DNA of 64,000 nucleotides from Flavobacterium hydatis (lineage in GTDB: Bacteria > Bacteroidota > Bacteroidia > Flavobacteriales > Flavobacteriaceae): assembly GCF_000737695.1 (NCBI RefSeq), contig NZ_JPRM01000024.1, positions 1 to 64,000 on the forward strand, written 5' to 3'. Made by a program: the position numbers and the translations under genes. The notes under the pieces are model-generated. The model had not been told where the DNA came from, ran no database searches, and worked only from the letters and a program-made list of their open reading frames with translations. Below are positions 16,429-23,105 of this stretch, one piece after another; the stretch's first letter is position 1, and the number at the start of each line of letters is the position of its first letter.

Positions 16429-16700
16429 GTAAAAACAAAAATCGAACCTAAAATTGTTTTTTGAGGATATTTATCCAAAATGAGACAATATATTTTGACG
16501 ATATCTTCATTATAATCCAGTTTTTTATTTGCTTGGCAGAAAAAAAAATCACAAAATTCATTCGATCAAATCTATTTATTTAATAAATTTATAAGTCACT
16601 AAGAAACAAAATACTGTCTCTTAAAAAGACATAATTTAATCTTTATTTCAATTTCAAAAAAATCTTAAAATTATTTTAAAAAGCAGAAAACATTTTAAAA
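16429..16700. other. Non-coding stretch left of the sigma-54 promoter
   Basis: This AT-rich stretch contains an imperfect inverted pair (GAGACAATATATTTTG near 16482 and CAAAATACTGTCTC near 16607), which could be an operator for the gene on either side. I see no gene. Confidence 0.3.
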
Positions 16701-16716
16701 TGGCACAATTAATGCA
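16701..16716 (+). promoter_or_regulatory. Putative sigma-54 promoter of the DUF4377/META gene
   Basis: TGGCAC-AATTA-ATGCA keeps the invariant GG (16702-16703) and GC (16714-16715) with the exact 10-base gap of the sigma-54 -24/-12 element; one base of the consensus TTGC differs. It lies 58 bases before the start codon at 16774. Confidence 0.5.
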
Positions 16717-16773
16717 AAAGAACCAAAACATAGAATAATCAATACTTCAAGAAGTATTACAAAAATTAAAAGA

Positions 16774-17802
16774 ATGAAAAATTTAAAATGCACGTTTGTT
16801 TTGATGATGGTAACATTAGTAACCTCATTTACTTATGGACAAGAGACCCTGAAAATGTTTGTGAAAGAAAATAAAGTACCTTGTGTGGGTGTAGGACCTA
16901 TGGAGTGCTTACAAGTAAAGTACGAAAATAGCAAAGACTGGCAGTTTTTTTACGATCATATCGAAGGCTTTAATTTTGAGAAAGGGAACCGATACGAAAT
17001 CGTTGTGATAAAAACAAAAAGAGAAGGTATCATTCCCGCAGATGCTTCTTCACATTTGTATAAACTGAAAAGTATTATTTCTAAAACGCCTGTAACTGCG
17101 GCTAAAGGTATTTATGATACAAAAATGACATTGACTCGTTTAAATGGAAAAAACATTACTACAGGAAGTGTATTCATGATAATAAACCCTGAAACAGGAA
17201 CAATTAGCGGAAAAAGCGGTTGTAACAGATTCAGTGTAAACTACACTAAACTAGCTTCAAAAAATCAAATTCAAGTTGGTTCATCTATTGGAACTTTAAT
17301 GGCTTGCGATGAAGCAAACATGAAATTAGAGCAAGAGTTTACTAAAGCTATACAAGACAAAAAGTTTAAAATTGCACAGAAAAACAATAAAGTACAGTTT
17401 AAAAACTCGAAAAATAAAATCGTTATGGAATTTACAATTCCTACTCAAAATGATATCTGGAGCTTTATTGCTAAAAACGACTGGAAGCTAATCATGCTTG
17501 AAAACGTAGGTCAAGATTATGGAAAAGCTTACATCAAATTTGACCCAGCTACTAAAAAAGTGAGTGGAAATTCTGGATGTAATAATTTCTTCGGAACATA
17601 TACACTTAAAGGAAACGACCAAATTCAGTTTAGTAATTTAGGTTCTACAAGAATGGCATGTATTGATCCAGAAGCTTCTAAAACAGAACAAAAAATATTA
17701 TCTCTTTTAGATAATAAAGAAATACGTTTTGATGTAGCTGAACAAACATTGAATTTTTATCTTGGTGATAAATTAATCATGATGTTCGGAACAGTAAAAT
17801 AA
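16774..17802 (+). CDS. Secreted DUF4377 protein with two META (HslJ-like) domains
   Basis: A signal peptide (ending FTYGQ) is followed by a DUF4377-like domain (about residues 24-105, with the CVGVGPMECLQVK motif) and two META domains: about 115-225 (SGKSGCNRF, GTLMACDE) and about 230-335 (SGNSGCNNFFGTY, STRMACIDPE). Each META domain has the paired Cys of the family, seen in HslJ and heat-shock or stress-related secreted proteins. The order DUF4377-META-META is a known Bacteroidota combination. Its start lies about 58 bases after a good sigma-54 element, so expression may answer to nitrogen or stress signals. It ends in a strong terminator. Precise function is unknown. Confidence 0.75.
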   Translation: MKNLKCTFVLMMVTLVTSFTYGQETLKMFVKENKVPCVGVGPMECLQVKYENSKDWQFFYDHIEGFNFEKGNRYEIVVIKTKREGIIPADASSHLYKLKSIISKTPVTAAKGIYDTKMTLTRLNGKNITTGSVFMIINPETGTISGKSGCNRFSVNYTKLASKNQIQVGSSIGTLMACDEANMKLEQEFTKAIQDKKFKIAQKNNKVQFKNSKNKIVMEFTIPTQNDIWSFIAKNDWKLIMLENVGQDYGKAYIKFDPATKKVSGNSGCNNFFGTYTLKGNDQIQFSNLGSTRMACIDPEASKTEQKILSLLDNKEIRFDVAEQTLNFYLGDKLIMMFGTVK

Positions 17803-17822
17803 AACTTATAGTTCATACAACT

Positions 17823-17856
17823 ACAAAGCCTGACAATGTTCAGGCTTTGTTTATTT
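17823..17856 (+). terminator. Rho-independent terminator
   Basis: An 11-bp perfect stem (17823-17833 with 17840-17850) and a T-rich tail follow the META gene. Confidence 0.8.
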
Positions 17857-17971
17857 ATACTATTTTGGTTTTGGGTATAGAGTTAACAATGAATAATTTA
17901 CTTTCTTTTTTTGAGGATTTTTTCTTTCAAAAAAAAGGAGTATCTTTACAAAGTTAAAAGCAAGTATAATA

Positions 17972-18085
17972 ATGACAACTTCAAATTTTTATTTAAAAAA
18001 TAATCGCTTGATGCGCCTTATGGGTACGTTATTATATCTGCATGACGATACTTTCTTAAAAAGTTCTAAAGAGTTTATTAATTAA
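17972..18085 (+). CDS. Possible 37-residue small protein
   Basis: The reading frame runs MTTSNFYLKNNRLMRLMGTL to the end FLKSSKEFIN. It is preceded by TATCTTTA (17941-17948), one base off the TAnnTTTG element, and its stop is followed at once by a 7-bp GC-containing hairpin. Normal residue composition and the tight fit of promoter, ORF and hairpin make it plausible. I do not recognise the sequence, and it is too short to be sure. Confidence 0.3.
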   Translation: MTTSNFYLKNNRLMRLMGTLLYLHDDTFLKSSKEFIN

Positions 18086-18086
18086 G

Positions 18087-18116
18087 CCCTGTCAAAACTC
18101 TAGACAGGGATTCTTT
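18087..18116 (+). terminator. Hairpin after the small ORF
   Basis: CCCTGTC (18087-18093) pairs with GACAGGG (18103-18109), followed by ATTCTTTC. It is a modest terminator and begins one base after the stop of the 37-residue ORF. Confidence 0.45.
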
Positions 18117-18253
18117 CATCCGGAAAGCTCATTTATTTAATCTTCAATTTCTATTTAGGATTATGACATCATTGAATTCAAACACACAAGAGCCGCAAAA
18201 GTTCAATGATGAGTTATATGTCATACCTATAAAAATGGAGCAAACAGAAAGTT

Positions 18254-18637
18254 ATGTCAGTAAATCAAAACATTATTTTAACAACAGGAATATACGATTT
18301 AATTAAAGATCACGTAAGAAGAAAGAAAGTAACAATAGAAGAAGAAAAATTGTTACTTCATGAACTTAAAAAGGCAACACAGGTACTACGAAGAGATTTA
18401 CCAGAAGATATTGTTTCAGTAAATAGAAAAGTAACCTATAAAGATCATACAACAAACGAAGAAAAAACAGTTGTATTTGTAGGTCCTGAGAAAACAAAAG
18501 TAAGCAAGAATAAAATTTCAATTCTTTCTGATGAAGGTATCGCAATGGTAGGGTACAAGGTAGGTAACCTAGTAGAATGGCCAGCTAAAAAAGGCGATTT
18601 GAAATTCGAAATATTAAAAGTAGAAGAAGTAGCTTAA
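18254..18637 (+). CDS. GreA/GreB-type transcription elongation factor C-terminal domain protein
   Basis: The 127-residue protein has a short helical N-terminus (about 1-50) and then a GreA/GreB C-terminal fold: NRKVTYKDHTTNEEKTVVFVGPEKTK, a SILSDEGIAMVGYKVGNLVEWPA segment and a short final strand. This is the part that contacts RNA polymerase in Gre factors and Rnk. The long N-terminal coiled coil that enters the secondary channel is too short to be a normal GreA, so it is nearer to Rnk-like nucleoside diphosphate kinase regulators. It stands alone and ends in a bidirectional terminator. The exact effect on RNA polymerase is not known. Confidence 0.75.
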   Translation: MSVNQNIILTTGIYDLIKDHVRRKKVTIEEEKLLLHELKKATQVLRRDLPEDIVSVNRKVTYKDHTTNEEKTVVFVGPEKTKVSKNKISILSDEGIAMVGYKVGNLVEWPAKKGDLKFEILKVEEVA

Positions 18638-18654
18638 AACTCTTTTTTTCAATT

Positions 18655-18701
18655 AAAAAAATATCCCAAAAGAAGCCTTTTCTTTATGGGATATTTTTTT
18701 T
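18655..18701. terminator. Bidirectional terminator
   Basis: AAAAATATCCCA and TGGGATATTTTT flank a second inner hairpin (AAAGAA with TTCTTT) between the Gre-like gene and the convergent MocR gene. Confidence 0.75.
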
Positions 18702-18711
18702 GAACTATAAT

Positions 18712-20199
18712 TTAAGAAATAATCTCTTCAAGCGATTTACTTAAAATAGCAACAGCGTTTTCCATTTCCACTTCATCCAAATGCCCGAAACCCAAACGTG
18801 TAGCTGTTAAATCTTTTGTTTGATACAAAATAGTTTTAGGCAAGAATAAGCCGTTTGTCATACATTGCTTTTGCAACTTTATCAAATTAAAATTATCAAG
18901 CCATTCTACCCAAATTGCTAAACCTCTAACGGGAATCTGAAATTTGATTTTCCCTTCTAATTTTTCCTTTAATAACGAAACAAAATAATCTCTGCGTTCT
19001 TTATATTTTTTTTTGTTTTTTTTGGAAAGCCTATGAACTTCACCTTCCATAATCCATTCGGTTAAAACCTGCTCTTTAATAACATCTATTTCAGGTTCCA
19101 AAATGTTTTGATGTTTTTCAAGTTCCTTAATAAATTCTGATGGAGCAGCAATAAAACCATAACCAAAACCTGCTGGCAAAGACCTTCCAAAAGAACCTAT
19201 ATAAACAACTCTTTCATTAGAATCTAATGCTGCCAAAGGCAAAACAGGATTATTATCATAATGGAAATCAAAATCATAATCATCCTCTACAATAACAAAT
19301 CCATATTTATTTGCTAATTCAAGTACTTCCATTCTTCTTTTGGCACTAAGAGAAATTGTTGTAGGATAATGATAATTAGATGTAAGGTACAGTATCCTAA
19401 TTTCTTGTGTTTCGCAAATTTGTCTTAGATGTACCGTATCAATTCCGTCTTTATCAACTGGTATTGCAATTATTTGTGCACCACTATCAGATAATGTCAT
19501 ATTCGACATATAATAGCCAGGAGAAGTAACAACAACTTTATCTCCTGGACTAATAAGTAATTTTGTAACCAGATACAAGCTTATTTCGTGACTCGTTGTT
19601 GTGAGTAAATTAGATGTAGAAATACGTATACCTCTTGTAAGATTTAAAAAATTAGAAAACTGAGTCTTAAAATTTAAATGGGATTGTGTCTGAACTTGTT
19701 CCCATGTTTTTGCGTTTTTTTGTCTTTTTAATTTAGAAACATAAAGCCTTGCCAGAACATCAGTTTGAACCAATCGTAAATCGGGTAAACCGTCATTAAA
19801 TTGATAAGGCAAAGTGCTTGTTTCTTTTGGGTTTTCAAGAATTGTAGAACGTCTAAAGGTAAAAGGTTCGCTTATTTTTGAAGCATTTTTACTTTCAATA
19901 GGAATAAATTCGTCTTTATTTTTTTGTTTTTTTTCAGATAAGATAAACGTGCCTTTATTTGGTAAAATTTCAATCCAGCCTTGTAATTCTAAATCCTGAA
20001 AAGCTTTAATAAGCGTATTTCTATTAACCTCTAATAATGTACATAATATGCGTGTTCCCGGAAGTTTTGTGCCTTCAGGAAGTAATCCAATTTGTATGGC
20101 TTTTATAAACTCAAAAACAATCTGTAGGTATATAGCAGTAGACTCTTCAGGCTTAAGCTGAATAAAACTTTTGAAGGGAATTTGAACCGGACTATCCAT
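18712..20199 (-). CDS. MocR-type regulator (GntR helix-turn-helix fused to an aminotransferase fold) lacking the PLP lysine
   Basis: The N-terminal GntR winged helix (about residues 10-75: EGTKLPGTRILCTLLEVNRNTLIKAFQDLE) is followed by a linker and a class I aminotransferase-like domain of about 370 residues (VEDDYDFDFHYD, ATRLGFGHLD conserved). The family binds PLP through a Lys in an SF.KSL motif. Here the motif reads GSFGRSLPAGFG, so that Lys is an Arg (codon 19185-19183). Other PLP-site segments are kept, so loss of covalent PLP binding may alter ligand sensing. I start at the internal ATG at 20199; a start at 20220 is possible. It is divergent from a TonB-dependent receptor gene, with an inverted repeat between the two, so it probably controls that receptor. 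Confidence 0.8.
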   Translation of the reverse strand: MDSPVQIPFKSFIQLKPEESTAIYLQIVFEFIKAIQIGLLPEGTKLPGTRILCTLLEVNRNTLIKAFQDLELQGWIEILPNKGTFILSEKKQKNKDEFIPIESKNASKISEPFTFRRSTILENPKETSTLPYQFNDGLPDLRLVQTDVLARLYVSKLKRQKNAKTWEQVQTQSHLNFKTQFSNFLNLTRGIRISTSNLLTTTSHEISLYLVTKLLISPGDKVVVTSPGYYMSNMTLSDSGAQIIAIPVDKDGIDTVHLRQICETQEIRILYLTSNYHYPTTISLSAKRRMEVLELANKYGFVIVEDDYDFDFHYDNNPVLPLAALDSNERVVYIGSFGRSLPAGFGYGFIAAPSEFIKELEKHQNILEPEIDVIKEQVLTEWIMEGEVHRLSKKNKKKYKERRDYFVSLLKEKLEGKIKFQIPVRGLAIWVEWLDNFNLIKLQKQCMTNGLFLPKTILYQTKDLTATRLGFGHLDEVEMENAVAILSKSLEEIIS

Positions 20200-20221
20200 T
20201 TTTATAAAACTGGTACACATT

Positions 20222-20247
20222 AGTAGTACGGCAAGATACTACTTTTG
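20222..20247 (+). promoter_or_regulatory. Inverted repeat over the receptor promoter
   Basis: AGTAGTA (20222-20228), 8 bases, then TACTACT (20237-20243) is a perfect inverted repeat. It overlaps TACTTTTG (20240-20247), the -7 element of the TonB receptor gene, so a regulator bound here would block or steer transcription. The neighbouring MocR protein is the likely ligand-dependent binder. Confidence 0.55.
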
Positions 20248-20263
20248 CAAAAAATTAAAACAA

Positions 20264-22126
20264 ATGACAAAGATTTATTTTGCTATATTAACCTTTATGA
20301 GCCTTAGTATATACGCTCAGGTGCAAAAAGACACGATTAAAATTGATGAAGTAATAATTAATGAAAATAGGTTTAGTACACCTATATCTAAAAAAAATAG
20401 AAACGTATATGTAATTGATAAAGTTGCCATTGCAAAATTACCAGGAAAATCTATCCAGGAAATTTTACAATATGCCAATGGTGTAGATTTAAGACAGAGA
20501 GGCCCATTTGGAAGCCAAGCCGATGTAAGTATAGATGGAGGAAGTTTTGAGCAAACAGTTGTTCTTATAAACGGAACAAAGATTATCGACTCACAAACGG
20601 CACATAATATGCTTAATTTACCTATTCCGGTTGAAGTAATCGAAAGAATCGAAATAATTCGTGGTCCAGCTGCACTTACTTATGGTGTAAACAGCTTAAC
20701 AGGAGCGATAAATATTATTACCAAGAAACCAACCAAATCAGGCTTTTTAGTAAATACTTATGCGGGTTCTAATTTTGAAAAAGATACACAAGATACTGGA
20801 GATACTTTTTACGGTACAGGAATTCAGGTAGGCGGAGTTTTGAGCAAAGAGAAACAACAACATTCGCTTTTTGCCTCACATGATAAAAGCAACGGTTATA
20901 GATATAATACTGCATTCGAAAATAATAAAATATTTTATCAAGGAAATTTTCAGCTTAATGACAACAACGAAATTTTAAGTTCTTTCGGTTATATCAATAA
21001 CGGATTTGGTGCTAATGGATTTTATGCCGCTCCTGGCGACAGAAACTCAAGTGAGGTCGTACAAACCACATTTGCATCTGTACAATCTAAACATACGCTA
21101 TCAGAAAAATGGACATTAATGCCGAGACTAAGCTACAGATATAATTATGATGATTATCGTTATTTCGGAATTTCTAACCTAAAAGCGGGTAGAAGTCAGC
21201 ATTATACCAACTCCGTAGCCGCAGAGATTAACACCACCTACAAGATGGAAAGGGGAGAACTAGGTTTTGGTGCCGAAGTTCGAAATGAAAATATTAGTTC
21301 CTCTAACATAGGAGATCATGATCGAGAAAATTTTGGAATTTATCTACAATACAGAACGACATTTATAAAAAAACTAGATGTAAATTTTGGAACTTACCTT
21401 AATTATAATTCAGATTATAAATGGCAAGCTTATCCAGGAATAGATGCAAGTTATGCCGTAACAGATGCTTTTAAGATTGTTGGAAATATCGGAACAAGTC
21501 AGCGTATACCATCGTTTACGGATTTATATCTTAACCAACGTCCAGGAAATATCGGAAATCCAGATTTGTTAACCGAAAATGCATTTCAGAGCGAGATAGG
21601 TTTTAAATACACCAAGCAAAATTTTAGTTTTAATGCCAATTATTTCTACAGAAAAATTAGCAATTTTATAGATTGGACAAGAAATGTAACTACTCAACCT
21701 TGGCAAAGTAACAATTACGGAAATCTAAACACAAATGGTTTTAATTTGCGTACTAATTATAGAGTTAACTTTTCTAGTGATTCTAGGTTGAATATTAATC
21801 TGGCGTATTCTTATTTAGATTTTAAATTTCAAGATGTTATTGATGATCTATATGCTAAATATTTAGTTTCGTCTTTAGAGCATCAAATAACAAATACAAT
21901 CGATTTTCAACATAAAAACTTTACTGCTTTATTTGCTACACGCTTTAATAAAAGAATAACAGGACCATCATACTGGATTAATGATTTTAGAGTGAGTCAA
22001 TCTATAAAAAAAGTAACCATTTATGTTGATGCACAAAATATCTTCAATACTACTTATTACGAAGTTGGAGCAGTTCCGCTTCCGTCTAGATGGTTTAGTT
22101 TAGGAGTTAAATTTGTGACTTTCTAA
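20264..22126 (+). CDS. TonB-dependent outer-membrane receptor (BtuB-sized)
   Basis: A signal peptide (ending SIYAQ) leads to a plug domain (about residues 45-155: ISKKNRNVYVIDK, GPFGSQADVSIDGG, IERIEIIRGPAALTYGVNSL, AINIITKK) and a 22-strand-type barrel of about 460 residues ending FSLGVKFVTF, with a terminal aromatic residue as required for outer-membrane insertion. There is no carboxypeptidase-like N-terminal extension and no SusD partner, so this is a vitamin- or metal-type receptor rather than a SusC glycan transporter. The leader is only about 10 bases. It is divergent from the MocR regulator, which probably controls it. The substrate is unknown; vitamin B6 or an amine are guesses from the regulator family. 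Confidence 0.8.
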   Translation: MTKIYFAILTFMSLSIYAQVQKDTIKIDEVIINENRFSTPISKKNRNVYVIDKVAIAKLPGKSIQEILQYANGVDLRQRGPFGSQADVSIDGGSFEQTVVLINGTKIIDSQTAHNMLNLPIPVEVIERIEIIRGPAALTYGVNSLTGAINIITKKPTKSGFLVNTYAGSNFEKDTQDTGDTFYGTGIQVGGVLSKEKQQHSLFASHDKSNGYRYNTAFENNKIFYQGNFQLNDNNEILSSFGYINNGFGANGFYAAPGDRNSSEVVQTTFASVQSKHTLSEKWTLMPRLSYRYNYDDYRYFGISNLKAGRSQHYTNSVAAEINTTYKMERGELGFGAEVRNENISSSNIGDHDRENFGIYLQYRTTFIKKLDVNFGTYLNYNSDYKWQAYPGIDASYAVTDAFKIVGNIGTSQRIPSFTDLYLNQRPGNIGNPDLLTENAFQSEIGFKYTKQNFSFNANYFYRKISNFIDWTRNVTTQPWQSNNYGNLNTNGFNLRTNYRVNFSSDSRLNINLAYSYLDFKFQDVIDDLYAKYLVSSLEHQITNTIDFQHKNFTALFATRFNKRITGPSYWINDFRVSQSIKKVTIYVDAQNIFNTTYYEVGAVPLPSRWFSLGVKFVTF

Positions 22127-22136
22127 ACTATTTTTG

Positions 22137-22360
22137 CCACAAAGGGCGCAAGGGTTTACGCAAAGAGCACAAAGCTTAGCGTAAACCCTTTCGTTCTTTA
22201 TTGTTAAGCCTAACTTGACCATCAAAATATTTTCACCATTAAGAGAAAAAGAAAAATTAAGCTTAATCCTTAATGAAACTTAATGTCTTAATGGTTAAAC
22301 TTTTCAGCTTACGATTATAAAACTTTGCGTCCTTTGCGTAAACCCTTGCGCTCTTTGCGG
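22137..22360. repeat. Intergenic element with 38-bp imperfect inverted ends
   Basis: The left arm 22137-22174 and the right arm 22323-22360 match in 33 of 38 positions as inverted copies, both built from CGCAAAG and GTAAACCC words. Inside, CACCATTAAGA (near 22239) and TCTTAATGGTTA (near 22293) form a second inverted pair. There is no ORF. Related but shorter palindromes with CTTTGCG words occur at 26715-26770 and 38878-38952. It looks like a non-autonomous repeat of a type common in flavobacterial genomes. Confidence 0.6.
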
Positions 22361-22404
22361 TAAACTTAACGGTATTTATAAAACGGTTAATTAAATTTTA
22401 ATAG

Positions 22405-22412
22405 TAGATTTG
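22405..22412 (+). promoter_or_regulatory. Putative -7 element (TAGATTTG) for the first HMA-AraC regulator
   Basis: TAGATTTG fits TAnnTTTG and lies 40 bases before the start at 22453. Unlike the six promoters of the metal regulon it has no GTAAAT box 63 bases upstream, so this regulator gene seems not to share the control of its targets. Confidence 0.45.
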
Positions 22413-22452
22413 TCGATAATATATTTAATAAAAATTCTGATCTTACAAGGAT

Positions 22453-23016
22453 ATGAGTACATTATTCGTTAAAAACATGGTTTGCAATCGCTGTATAATG
22501 GTAGTTCAAAATGAACTAGAAAAACTCGGTTTAGACTTTACAAATATTAAGCTTGGAGAAGTTAGCTTAACAAAAGAACTAAGCTCAGACGAAAGAAACT
22601 CGTTAGAAGAAGCATTGGTTCCTTTGGGTTTTGAGGTAATTGATGATAAAAAGAGTAGAATTATCGAAAAGATAAAAAACATCATCATCGACTTAGTACA
22701 TCATCAGGATAATGACACAAAAAACAATTTGTCTGACATATTAAGCGAAAAAATCAATCATGACTATAACTACCTTTCTAATCTGTTTTCGGAGGTAGAA
22801 GGAACTACGATAGAAAAATACTTTATTGCACAAAAAGTCGAGAAAATAAAAGAACTTTTGGTTTATGATGAGTTATCGCTAAGCGAAATAGCGTTGCGCT
22901 TAAACTATTCGAGTGTTGCTTACCTAAGCAATCAGTTCAAGAAAGTAACAGGTTTAACGCCAAGCCATTTTAAGCAAATTCGAGAAGAAAAAAGAAAACC
23001 ATTGGATAAGGTTTAA
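22453..23016 (+). CDS. Heavy-metal-domain/AraC fusion regulator, first copy
   Basis: Residues 1 to about 65 form an HMA-like ferredoxin fold with the metal-binding pair Cys 11 and Cys 14 in VKNMVCNRCIMVVQNEL. A short linker precedes an AraC-type DNA-binding domain (about 90-180) with the helix-turn-helix segments LSLSEIALRLNYSSVAYLSNQ and KKVTGLTPSHFKQIREEK. There is no cupin sensor domain: the metal-binding domain takes its place. This makes it a likely soft-metal (Cu(I) or Ag(I)) sensor that acts directly on promoters. The copper ATPase gene follows 89 bases downstream and carries the shared promoter box. A close paralogue lies at 25927-26514. Confidence 0.8.
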   Translation: MSTLFVKNMVCNRCIMVVQNELEKLGLDFTNIKLGEVSLTKELSSDERNSLEEALVPLGFEVIDDKKSRIIEKIKNIIIDLVHHQDNDTKNNLSDILSEKINHDYNYLSNLFSEVEGTTIEKYFIAQKVEKIKELLVYDELSLSEIALRLNYSSVAYLSNQFKKVTGLTPSHFKQIREEKRKPLDKV

Positions 23017-23080
23017 GTAAATTTTACAAATCAAATCCATAATTACACAATAAAATCCATTGATATTGTTGCCAACTTTG
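23017..23080 (+). promoter_or_regulatory. Metal-regulon promoter of the copper ATPase gene
   Basis: The box begins GTAAATTTTACAAATCAAA at 23017, directly after the stop of the first regulator. CAACTTTG (23073-23080) is the -7 element; its last G lies 63 bases after the first G of the box, the same distance as in five other promoters nearby. Confidence 0.6.
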
Positions 23081-23105
23081 CATAATAAATTACAACAAGT
23101 GAATT

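Noticed and set aside
18163..18306. 47-residue plus-strand ORF overlapping the start of the Gre-like gene
   Set aside because: It overlaps the Gre-like gene by 53 bases in another frame and has no promoter of its own; it is more likely part of that gene's leader.
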